A stretch of 12,195 bases of DNA from Lentisphaeria bacterium (GCA_017623265.1 JAGAPM010000229.1:1-12195), one strand, 5' to 3'. Positions 1 through 5,797 are shown, numbered from the stretch's first letter. Program-made: numbers and translations. The notes: a model not told the origin generated them from the sequence alone.

Positions 1-1185
1 CTGCTGGGCGGTCTGTTCTCCATTGCTGCTTACTTTTACGCACCGGCACTGTTCCGGGCGTTCGGGCACGCGCCCCATCTGATGGAACTGGAAGTAGCAT
101 ATTTCCGGATACTGGCGCTAGGGGGGTGTATTCCCCTGCTGACGATCGCGCTCTCCTCATTCTGGGGCGGACAGGGCAAAACAAGTATGATCATGTTTGT
201 AAATCTGCTGATCACCTTCTGCAATATTCCATTCAATTATATGCTGATCTTCGGGATGGACTTCGGCTGGTTTGAGATTCCGGCACTTGGGATCCTCGGC
301 GCGGCATACGGCACGCTGGCAGCGGGGCTCGTCGGACTGCTGGTCATGGTGGGGTGTCTGCTCGGCTCCCGCACCAACATAGCCCGGTTCCGCACATGGG
401 ATATGCGCTTTGATAAAGATATGTTCCTGCGTCTGTTCAAGTTCGGCGGACCGAACGGGGTCCAGCTGTTCCTGGACCTGGCGTCCTTCAATCTCTTTGT
501 GGTGCTGCTGGGCAAGATCGGTCAGGATGTACTGAACGCATCCGGCGTGGCATTCTCCCTGAACTCCCTCGCCATGATCCCCATGTTCGGACTGGGTCAG
601 ACCGTCTCCATTCTGGTGGGACAGGGGATCGGTGCGCAGGATATTCCCTTTGCGGAACGGGCGGTCCGCAGCGCACGGCTGTGGCTGTATTTCATGCTGA
701 TCATCCTCGGTATTCTCTTCCTGTTCTATCCGGAACCGGCACTGACTCTGTTCCAGCTGGAACCGGGGACGCGGGCGTTCGATCTGGCAAAGATCATGCT
801 CCGGTTCGTGACCGCATACCTGATCTTCGACGGCACCGGAATCCTGTACGGCAGCGCCATCAAGGGCGCAGGCGACACCAAATTTTCCATGTGGATCGGA
901 TCGACTTTTGCGTGGCTTCTCTTCGGGATCCCGTGTCTGGTCACGTTCTACATCTTCGGTCTGCCGTCTGTCCGGGAAAGTCTCGGTCCCGACCGGGCGG
1001 ATACGTACAACCTCTGGACCCAGTGGACCATTATTGTGGCGTACATCATGATCCTCGGCACGACCTTCTACCTGCGCTATCTGGGCGGCAAGTGGAAAGG
1101 GATGAAGGTGATCGAAAGCGAAGCCAATGACCACCCCCGCGGCGCCATCCCCAAAGAAGTGGGTGTGGATTCCTATCTGCCGTGA
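1..1185 (+). CDS. MATE family efflux transporter (5' end cut off by the window)
   Basis: This is a multidrug and toxin extrusion type inner-membrane transporter, which in this family couples drug or metabolite export to a Na+ or H+ gradient. The reading frame is open from base 1 to the TGA at 1183-1185, giving 394 visible residues. Family members run about 440-460 residues, so roughly 50-70 N-terminal residues lie outside the window. The protein is a series of long hydrophobic helices with short polar loops, and it keeps MATE-like stretches such as the PNGVQLF region, the GLGQTVSILVGQGIGA segment and the repeat-two GSAIKGAGDTKFSMW loop. The C-terminus is a polar tail of about 30 residues. It converges on the rtcB operon. 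The hairpin after its stop has no T-run in its own direction, so its transcript may end elsewhere or share the hairpin. The substrate cannot be told from sequence. Confidence 0.93.
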   Translation: MLGGLFSIAAYFYAPALFRAFGHAPHLMELEVAYFRILALGGCIPLLTIALSSFWGGQGKTSMIMFVNLLITFCNIPFNYMLIFGMDFGWFEIPALGILGAAYGTLAAGLVGLLVMVGCLLGSRTNIARFRTWDMRFDKDMFLRLFKFGGPNGVQLFLDLASFNLFVVLLGKIGQDVLNASGVAFSLNSLAMIPMFGLGQTVSILVGQGIGAQDIPFAERAVRSARLWLYFMLIILGILFLFYPEPALTLFQLEPGTRAFDLAKIMLRFVTAYLIFDGTGILYGSAIKGAGDTKFSMWIGSTFAWLLFGIPCLVTFYIFGLPSVRESLGPDRADTYNLWTQWTIIVAYIMILGTTFYLRYLGGKWKGMKVIESEANDHPRGAIPKEVGVDSYLP

Positions 1186-1189
1186 TTAC

Positions 1190-1234
1190 AAAAAATCCGG
1201 GATTGCAGCACGGTAAGTGTGTCTGTAATCCCGG
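1190..1234 (-). terminator. Rho-independent terminator of the rtcB operon
   Basis: A 12-bp stem (arms 1197-1208 and 1223-1234, one G-T wobble, 14-nt loop) is followed on the - strand by six T at 1195-1190. On the + strand the stem is preceded by A's and followed by GTCAGA, so the polarity fits the - strand operon that ends with the tRNA-like RNA. Its left arm and loop resemble the terminator at 4768-4811. Confidence 0.85.
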
Positions 1235-1252
1235 GTCAGAAAGTTAAAAGGG

Positions 1253-1386
1253 CATTGGGGGTGGGAGTCGAACCCACTACACGAGGCTCTGGAGACGGAT
1301 CACTCCTGCATGGCAAACGCTTAACCCATACGTCCCCATGACGGTCCCCAGTACGTCCCCTGCTCTACCGGTGAGCTACACCCAAT
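1253..1386 (-). tRNA. Interrupted tRNA-Trp(CCA)-like RNA with about 61 extra bases in the anticodon arm
   Basis: Both ends are tRNA-like. At the 5' side is an acceptor strand starting at 1386, then TA, then a D-arm (GCTC, loop ACCGGTA with the GG pair, GAGC) and an A at 1361. At the 3' side are the bases CTCCAGA (1294-1288), which would be an anticodon loop with anticodon CCA, then GCCTC, GTGTA and a full T-arm with TTCGACT (1277-1261). The acceptor pairs as ATTGGGTG with CCCCCAAT (one mismatch) plus a 4-bp T-stem, an 8/4 layout. The base after it is G, as in bacterial tRNA-Trp, but CCA is not encoded. Between the GGGG at 1360-1357 and the anticodon-loop bases lie about 61 extra bases that fold into a long arm: 1351-1344 pairs with 1296-1289 and covers the anticodon, and 1340-1331 pairs with 1319-1309. 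Removing them leaves 73 nt. It could be a tRNA needing splicing, a tRNA-mimic RNA or a decayed gene. It lies 21 nt after rtcB, in the same direction. Confidence 0.55.
1327..1360 (-). repeat. Three tandem copies of a GGGGAC-type 11-12-nt unit inside the tRNA-like RNA
   Basis: On the - strand three units follow each other directly: GGGGACGTACT (1360-1350), GGGGACCGTCAT (1349-1338) and GGGGACGTATG (1337-1327). The first overlaps what would be the 5' strand of the anticodon stem, and any of the three can pair with the GTCTCC next to the presumed anticodon. This suggests that the insertion grew by local duplication of tRNA sequence. Confidence 0.7.
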
Positions 1387-1407
1387 GACGCTCTGTTCAT
1401 ATTGAAA

Positions 1408-2610
1408 TCAGCCTTTGACGACCGCCAATGGCGTCAGGCGGACCTGCACCTCCACCAGATCCCGTTCGCTGGCAATGACATCTTCAATATCCTTGTATGC
1501 CTGCGGCGCTTCGGAAAGATCCAGCACATCCGTTCCCTTTCCATAGCGGGTCACGGGGTGCCAGCGGTCGCAAACGATCCCCTGCATGGCGGCATCGCAC
1601 TCGGCAACGGTAAGATTCCTGCTGGCTGCGGCACGACTCATACGGCGTCCGGCGCCGTGCGAACAGCTCATGAAACTTTCCGGATTTCCCAGACCGCGCA
1701 CGATATAACTCGCCGTTCCCATAGACCCGGGAATAATGCCGATCTCATCCGGCTTTGCGCTGGTCGCCCCCTTGCGGTGAACACACAGCATTTCGCCGAA
1801 ATGTTCTTCAAAGGCGGCGTAGTTGTGATGGATGTTCACTTCCCGGAGAAACTGTACTTCCGGCACGAAATCTGCGATCACGCTCTTACAGCACGCCATC
1901 ATCCGCTGACGGTTCTCAAAAGCATAACGGAGCGCGAAATTCATGTCCCGCAGATAGTTATGCCCGTTTTCATCCTGAATCGGCAGGAATGCCAGATCGC
2001 TGTGGGGCAATGGCGAATAGAACCGTTCGCAAAGCTGTACTGCCTTTGCCAGATACAGTTCCTCAATACGCTTTCCCAGATTCCGGCTGCCGGAATGGAT
2101 CATCAGCCATACAAAACCCGTGTCACTCTGCTGGATCTCGATAAAATGGTTTCCGCCGCCCAGCGTTCCGAGGTTATGGCGGTCCAGACTGGTCACAAAC
2201 CGGGGATTCCCCGATCCGGAGTCCAGATATTCTTCAAAACCATCCCAGCTCTGCGCCTCCTTATGATAATGTCCCTCCCCGACCGGGATCAACTCCCGGA
2301 TCCGGGTATGGATCGCACGACGGAAACGCATATCAGCCAGTCGTTCTGCGGGGATATCCGTCTCCACCGCGATCATTCCGCAACCGATATCGACCCCGAC
2401 CGCAGCAGGCATGACCGCCTCCTTTACTGCGATCACACCGCCGATCGGCATACCGGCACCGCAATGGCAATCCGGCATCAACGCCACATGATGACGCAAC
2501 GCAGGATGTCGCGCCAGATTTTCCGCCTGCGCCATCGCACTTGCTTCCACCTCAGCACACCAACTCTTGATCGGGATGCGGTATCCTTCTTCCATCTTTA
2601 CCCAAAACAT
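1408..2610 (-). CDS. rtcB: RtcB, GTP-dependent 3'-5' RNA ligase
   Basis: RtcB joins RNA ends bearing 2',3'-cyclic phosphate (or 3'-phosphate) to 5'-OH ends through a guanylylated histidine, using GTP and Mn2+; it is the tRNA splicing ligase of archaea and animals and an RNA repair enzyme in bacteria. The family motifs are complete. With the start chosen here (400 residues; E. coli has 408) they are GVDIGCGM with metal ligands D74 and C77, NLGTLGGGNHFIE with H155, HSGSRNLG with H172, NIHHNYA at about 261, VHRKGAT at 278-283, GSMGTASYIV at 295-304, and SCSHGAGR with H318 as the expected nucleotide-accepting histidine. An in-frame GTG at 2628 would add six residues, but the ATG at 2610 has a purine-rich AGAAAGAAG just upstream and is preferred. 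The gene sits between two tRNA genes upstream and a tRNA-like RNA downstream, all on one strand behind a sigma-54 promoter. No rtcA cyclase or archease gene is in the window. Confidence 0.97.
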   Translation of the reverse strand: MFWVKMEEGYRIPIKSWCAEVEASAMAQAENLARHPALRHHVALMPDCHCGAGMPIGGVIAVKEAVMPAAVGVDIGCGMIAVETDIPAERLADMRFRRAIHTRIRELIPVGEGHYHKEAQSWDGFEEYLDSGSGNPRFVTSLDRHNLGTLGGGNHFIEIQQSDTGFVWLMIHSGSRNLGKRIEELYLAKAVQLCERFYSPLPHSDLAFLPIQDENGHNYLRDMNFALRYAFENRQRMMACCKSVIADFVPEVQFLREVNIHHNYAAFEEHFGEMLCVHRKGATSAKPDEIGIIPGSMGTASYIVRGLGNPESFMSCSHGAGRRMSRAAASRNLTVAECDAAMQGIVCDRWHPVTRYGKGTDVLDLSEAPQAYKDIEDVIASERDLVEVQVRLTPLAVVKG

Positions 2611-2682
2611 AAATCTTCTTTCTTTCACTTTTCAATTTTGATTGATTTCTACTATATCCATCTTTATTTCAACTTTCAAAAT

Positions 2683-2770
2683 TGGACTCGTGAACCGGAT
2701 TTGAACCGGTGCGCGGATTTCTCCAAACAGATTTGCAGTCTGCCGCCTTCGACCACTCAGCCATCACGAG
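2683..2770 (-). tRNA. tRNA-Cys(GCA) with a long variable arm (class II)
   Basis: The 88-nt cloverleaf includes an encoded CCA (2685-2683). The acceptor CTCGTGA pairs fully with TCACGAG, positions 8-9 are TG, and the D-arm is of class II type (GCTGAGTGGTCGAAGGC). The anticodon arm is GCAGA-CTGCAAA-TCTGT with anticodon GCA, and the T-arm is ACCGG-TTCAAAT-CCGGT. The variable region is 16 nt with a GGA-GAAA-TCC hairpin. Position 73 is T, the main identity base for cysteinyl-tRNA synthetase, which supports Cys over a Ser or Tyr tRNA with a changed anticodon. Standard bacterial tRNA-Cys has a short variable loop, so this is probably an extra isoacceptor, not the housekeeping one. It is transcribed between tRNA-Ile and rtcB, with 108 nt before it and 72 nt to the rtcB ATG. 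Confidence 0.9.
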
Positions 2771-2878
2771 TTGTTTCTTCTGTTTTCTTTTGTGCCGGAC
2801 TTTTCTTTCTATCAGCACAACTGTACTTTCAAATTTTTACCGGATTCCGTTTCATAAACTGTTCCTTTCATTAAAAAC

Positions 2879-2954
2879 TGGTCCTCCGGGGTGGAATTGA
2901 ACCACCGACCAGGACTTTATAAGAATCCCATTCTAACCTCTGAACTACCGGAGG
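2879..2954 (-). tRNA. tRNA-Ile(UAU)
   Basis: This is a complete 76-nt class I cloverleaf with an encoded CCA (2881-2879). The acceptor CCTCCGG pairs fully with CCGGAGG and the discriminator is A. The D-arm is GTTC...GAAT, the anticodon arm GGATT-CTTATAA-AGTCC, and the T-arm GGTGG-TTCAATT-CCACC. The anticodon is TAT, which reads the AUA codon. Most bacteria instead read AUA with a CAU-anticodon tRNA modified by TilS, so a TAT tRNA is uncommon. It is the first gene behind the sigma-54 promoter. The neighbouring rtcR uses ATA for four of its Ile codons (5, 181, 195, 402), so AUA is not an avoided codon here. About 108 nt separate its end from the next tRNA; that spacer holds only a weak TGTGC/GCACA inverted repeat. 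Confidence 0.9.
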
Positions 2955-2989
2955 GACCGTTAAAAATCATCCCTTTTTTTGATAAAAGA

Positions 2990-3013
2990 GCACGGAACAT
3001 TTTTCGTTCCTGC
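2990..3013 (-). promoter_or_regulatory. Leader hairpin at the expected 5' end of the sigma-54 transcript
   Basis: Reading the - strand from about 12 bases past the promoter GC, GCAGGAAC pairs with GTTCC(G)TGC: eight base pairs with one bulged G around the 7-nt loop GAAAAAT. The predicted transcript would begin at or next to this stem. It could protect the 5' end or be a leftover removed by RNase P when tRNA-Ile is cut out. It has no T-run and is not a terminator. Confidence 0.5.
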
Positions 3014-3023
3014 CGAAGGTAAG

Positions 3024-3040
3024 AGCAAACAGCGTGCCAA
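3024..3040 (-). promoter_or_regulatory. Sigma-54 (RpoN) promoter of the tRNA-rtcB operon
   Basis: The - strand reads TTGGCACGCTGTTTGCT, matching the sigma-54 consensus TGGCACG-N4-TTGCW at every defined position, with GG (3038-3037) and GC (3026-3025) exactly ten bases apart. The expected start of transcription is near 3013, about 58 nt before tRNA-Ile. Such promoters are silent without an AAA+ activator, and rtcR, which encodes exactly that, begins 146 bp away in the opposite direction. No convincing sigma-70 promoter is seen for the - strand in this gap. Confidence 0.92.
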
Positions 3041-3068
3041 CTGTTGAAAAAGGCTGAAAAAAAGTTAA

Positions 3069-3111
3069 AAAAATCATTTTTACGCAGAAATATTTTTAAG
3101 ACGTGATTTTT
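3069..3111. promoter_or_regulatory. Candidate upstream activator site (inverted repeat) for RtcR
   Basis: AAAAATCA (3069-3076) and TGATTTTT (3104-3111) form an inverted repeat in the A+T-rich gap, about 30-75 bases upstream of the sigma-54 GG element. Activators of this class bind dyads in such positions. The arms are largely A/T runs, so this could be chance in AT-rich DNA, and no RtcR operator consensus was available for comparison. Confidence 0.25.
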
Positions 3112-3115
3112 CCGT

Positions 3116-3143
3116 TTGCATTTTTAATTTTCGGAGATATATT
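3116..3143 (+). promoter_or_regulatory. Likely sigma-70-type promoter of rtcR
   Basis: TTGCAT (3116-3121) and TATATT (3138-3143) are 16 bases apart, about 43 bases before the rtcR ATG, which has AGGA at 3173-3176. The surrounding DNA is very A+T rich, so other -10-like boxes exist. Constitutive low expression of the activator would fit the family. Confidence 0.35.
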
Positions 3144-3185
3144 TATTTTATAGAAAATATTATATAACTTATAGGATTTTATATT

Positions 3186-4763
3186 ATGAATATCGTCATA
3201 TCACTTTTGGGAACGACACTGGACCAGCGAGGAGCAAGACAGGGCTTGAACCGTTGGAACGCATGGCGTCCTTCCGTGGCTCTTGCCATGCAGGAGGATT
3301 TGATCTTTGACCAGTACTATCTGATCTATCCACCTGATTTTGAACGGTTGAAAAATAAAGTTACTGAAGATATCAAAGTCATTTCGCCATCCACAAACGT
3401 GATCGCCGAGCCGGTGAAGATGGACGATCCTTGGGATTTTGAGGAAGTTTACAGCAAACTTTACGATTTCAGCCGCAGACACGATTTTTCCGGGGAAAAC
3501 AACCAATACTACATTCATATCACCACCGGCACGCACGTGGCACAGATCTGCCTGTTTCTGCTGAATGAATCCCATCATCTGCCGGGGAAACTGATCCAGA
3601 CCCACCCGGGAACCGGCCCGGAAGGTTCGTACAGCATTATCGACCTGGACCTGTCCCGCTACGACCTTCTTGCCAAACGGTTTGCCGTGGAACGGGAAAA
3701 CGATCTGGATTTTCTGAAATCCGGCATAGCCACCCGGAACCACCAGTTCAACAATCTGATCGAAACCATAGAGCGTGTTGCGATCCGGTCAGCTGAACCG
3801 ATCCTGCTGACAGGTCCGACCGGTGCCGGAAAATCCCAATTGGCAAAACGGATCTATGAACTGAAAAAACTGAACAATCAGATCAAAGGCGACGTCGTCA
3901 ATGTCAACTGCGCCACCCTGCGGGGCGATCAGGCAATGAGCGTACTTTTCGGTCACAAAAAAGGCTCTTTCACCGGAGCGGTTTCCGATCGTGCCGGCTT
4001 ATTGAAAAAGGCAGACGGCGGAATTCTTTTTCTGGATGAGATCGGCGAACTGGGACTGGATGAACAGGCAATGCTCCTGCGGGCAATCGAGGAGAAAAAG
4101 TTTTTTCCGCTGGGCGCAGATACAGAAAGCGAAAGCAGTTTTGAACTGATCTGCGGAACAAACCGGGATCTGGAGGACGCAGTCCAGAAAGGACACTTCC
4201 GGTCCGACTTGCTCGCCCGTATCAATTTGTGGGACTTTCAGCTGCCGGGGCTTGCCGACCGCCGGGAAGACATTGAGCCGAATGTGGAATATGAATTGAA
4301 CCGTTTTTCAGAAAAAAGCGGAAAGCACATTACATTCAACAAAGAAGCACGGGCGATCTTCATGCGTTTTGCGCTGGATCCAACAACGATATGGCGGGGG
4401 AATTTCCGTGATCTCAATGCCATGATCACCCGGATGGCAACACTGTCTTCCGGCGGACGGATCGATGAAGATACCGTAAAAAATGAAATCGCCCGACTGC
4501 GGGGAAGTCAGCGTCCCTCCGCACCGGACCGGATGCTGGAAAAACTGCTGGGCAGAGACTATCAGAGCCGTTTTGATGAGTTTGATCTTTGTCAACTGAT
4601 CCGGGTCGTGGAAGTCTGCCGTACATCCAAAAATCGGGCAGAGGCAGGCAAAAAATTGTTTGCTGTCTCCCGTCAGACAAAAACGACCGCCAACGATTCA
4701 GACCGACTGGGCAAATATCTGGAAAAATTCAAGCTGACATTTCAGATGTGCAAAGAAGTCTGA
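3186..4763 (+). CDS. rtcR: RtcR, CARF-domain sigma-54-dependent activator of the RNA repair operon
   Basis: RtcR is a bacterial enhancer-binding protein that turns on rtcBA-type operons when its N-terminal CARF domain senses RNA damage products such as tRNA-derived ends. At 525 residues it is close to E. coli RtcR (about 532). Residues 1-185 form the CARF/RtcR domain, with a MNIVISLLGT opening strand and the HITTGTH motif at 111-117 where ligand binding is expected. The AAA+ domain follows: Walker A GPTGAGKS (210-217), GSFTGA sigma-54 contact loop (260-265, a variant of GAFTGA), Walker B ILFLDEIGEL (280-289), and arginines near 339-345 and 359-360 as possible finger residues. The C-terminal 90 or so residues should carry the DNA-binding helices. 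It is divergent from the tRNA-rtcB operon with the sigma-54 promoter between them, the classic arrangement. No truncation or missing ATPase residue is seen. Confidence 0.97.
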   Translation: MNIVISLLGTTLDQRGARQGLNRWNAWRPSVALAMQEDLIFDQYYLIYPPDFERLKNKVTEDIKVISPSTNVIAEPVKMDDPWDFEEVYSKLYDFSRRHDFSGENNQYYIHITTGTHVAQICLFLLNESHHLPGKLIQTHPGTGPEGSYSIIDLDLSRYDLLAKRFAVERENDLDFLKSGIATRNHQFNNLIETIERVAIRSAEPILLTGPTGAGKSQLAKRIYELKKLNNQIKGDVVNVNCATLRGDQAMSVLFGHKKGSFTGAVSDRAGLLKKADGGILFLDEIGELGLDEQAMLLRAIEEKKFFPLGADTESESSFELICGTNRDLEDAVQKGHFRSDLLARINLWDFQLPGLADRREDIEPNVEYELNRFSEKSGKHITFNKEARAIFMRFALDPTTIWRGNFRDLNAMITRMATLSSGGRIDEDTVKNEIARLRGSQRPSAPDRMLEKLLGRDYQSRFDEFDLCQLIRVVEVCRTSKNRAEAGKKLFAVSRQTKTTANDSDRLGKYLEKFKLTFQMCKEV

Positions 4764-4767
4764 AGAT

Positions 4768-4811
4768 AAAAAAACGGGATCGCGGACGTGGGAAATGTGT
4801 CTGCGATCCCG
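4768..4811 (-). terminator. Rho-independent terminator after the DUF4886 gene, shared gap with rtcR
   Basis: A 13-bp stem (4775-4787 with 4799-4811, one G-T pair, 11-nt loop) is followed on the - strand by seven T (4774-4768). It sits 21 bases past the stop of the - strand gene and 11 bases past the rtcR stop. On the + strand only a weak T-run follows seven or so bases later, so it may stop rtcR transcripts less well. Its left arm closely resembles that of the terminator at 1190-1234. Confidence 0.85.
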
Positions 4812-4832
4812 GTGAATTTTTGAAAAAGGAAA

Positions 4833-5744
4833 TTACTTCTTCAGGTCGTTGATCGCTTTGGCGGCTGCCTTGATGAGTGCTTCCTTATTCTGCACTTCGC
4901 CGTTGTACTTGATGGCATCGGCGGGTTCATCAAAGAGGAACATATACCACACGCAGCCTTGCAGGAAGTTGCCCTTGGCGTTCAGGTGGATCAGGTCGCC
5001 GGAAACATGTTCCTTGCCGTCTTTTCCGACTTTGATTTTGGTATAGCCGACCACATCGCCGCAGGCGGCATCGTAGTTTTTATCTTCCTTGAGTTTCTGA
5101 AGGAGCTGTTCCTGAGAAAGAAATGTAAACGGGGGAAGATTGGCACGGTAGTTCTGAACCGCATCGCCAACGGGGATCAGGCGGAAGCCATACTTGGCGG
5201 CAAGGCTTTTGTAGTTATCATTGAGCAGGTCGTACATTTCGTTCTGATCTTTATATCTCTTCTTGTCGCCGGTAAAAAACCGGTGATCCGCACGATAGGA
5301 CCATGTCTGATGGACAATGATCTCTGCCTGGGGCGCCAGTTCCCGGACAGCAGCGATGAGCTTTGCGGCGTCCGCATGGGTCTTTTCCTTGAGGGGAGAC
5401 TGGGGGCTCGCCTGCTGGATCGTGATGATGTCCCACTTATCCGACTTGATGGCGTCGGAAAGTCTGATGGCTGTTCTGGGCTGACCGGTCACGTAGAAAC
5501 CGTAGGGCTTTTTTTCGGGATGGGTCTTTTCATCTGCCAGATTTTTCAGATGTCTTTCGATGGGGCAGCCGCCGATGTATGTGGTGGCAAATTTCAGTTT
5601 GTGCTTGCCGCTGTCTTCCACGATCTTGGGCAGACACTTCAACACGCTCAGGGAGAAACTGTTGCCGATGGCAAGGACTTTCAATTCTTTCGCACTGACA
5701 ACGGTCGCTGCAAGAAGCATCAAAAGGATGAGACATTTTTTCAT
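4833..5744 (-). CDS. Secreted DUF4886 / SGNH-hydrolase-like protein
   Basis: This exported protein of 303 residues most resembles the DUF4886 family, a branch of the SGNH (GDSL) esterase fold often found with polysaccharide-degrading genes. Residues 1-18 are a signal peptide (MKKCLILLMLLAATVVSA). The nucleophile-type block I is LAIGNSFS (25-32) just after it, and the Asp-x-x-His type block V is GDLIHLNAKG near residue 250. The central IITIQQASPQSP and IIVHQTWSY stretches fit blocks seen in DUF4886 proteins. The exact substrate is unknown; deacetylation of glycans is a family-based guess. The start ATG has AAAGGAAAA about 9 bases upstream. It follows the TPR/CBM9-like lipoprotein gene after a strong hairpin terminator with only about 20 bases to spare. 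It is therefore expressed either by read-through or from a promoter inside that gene. Confidence 0.85.
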   Translation of the reverse strand: MKKCLILLMLLAATVVSAKELKVLAIGNSFSLSVLKCLPKIVEDSGKHKLKFATTYIGGCPIERHLKNLADEKTHPEKKPYGFYVTGQPRTAIRLSDAIKSDKWDIITIQQASPQSPLKEKTHADAAKLIAAVRELAPQAEIIVHQTWSYRADHRFFTGDKKRYKDQNEMYDLLNDNYKSLAAKYGFRLIPVGDAVQNYRANLPPFTFLSQEQLLQKLKEDKNYDAACGDVVGYTKIKVGKDGKEHVSGDLIHLNAKGNFLQGCVWYMFLFDEPADAIKYNGEVQNKEALIKAAAKAINDLKK

Positions 5745-5762
5745 TTTTGTTTTCCTTTCGTT

Positions 5763-5787
5763 AAAAAAGCCGCCGTTTCCGGCGGCT
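5763..5787 (-). terminator. Rho-independent terminator after the TPR/CBM9-like lipoprotein gene
   Basis: GCCGCC (5769-5774) pairs with GGCGGC (5781-5786), extended by an A-T pair and an inner G-C, and is followed on the - strand by six T (5768-5763). It starts 11 bases after the TAA of the upstream gene and lies only 19 bases before the next ATG on the same strand, so some read-through is likely. Confidence 0.85.
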
Positions 5788-5797
5788 CGGGTTGATC

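Noticed and set aside
1253..1386. Group I intron in the tRNA-like RNA
   Set aside because: The insert of about 61 bases is several times too short for a group I core and shows no room for the P3-P8 helices.
1253..1386. tmRNA or Ro60-type Y RNA
   Set aside because: There is no tag reading frame and the length is far too short for tmRNA; the conserved CGAA-type Ro60-binding motifs of Y RNAs were not found in the insert and no Ro60 gene is nearby.
1402..2874. 490-codon open frame on the + strand across rtcB and tRNA-Cys
   Set aside because: It is antisense to a full set of RtcB motifs and runs through a tRNA gene.
3186..3740. CARF domain as a sign of a CRISPR system
   Set aside because: The CARF domain belongs to RtcR with its sigma-54 AAA+ domain; no repeat-spacer array or cas gene is seen.
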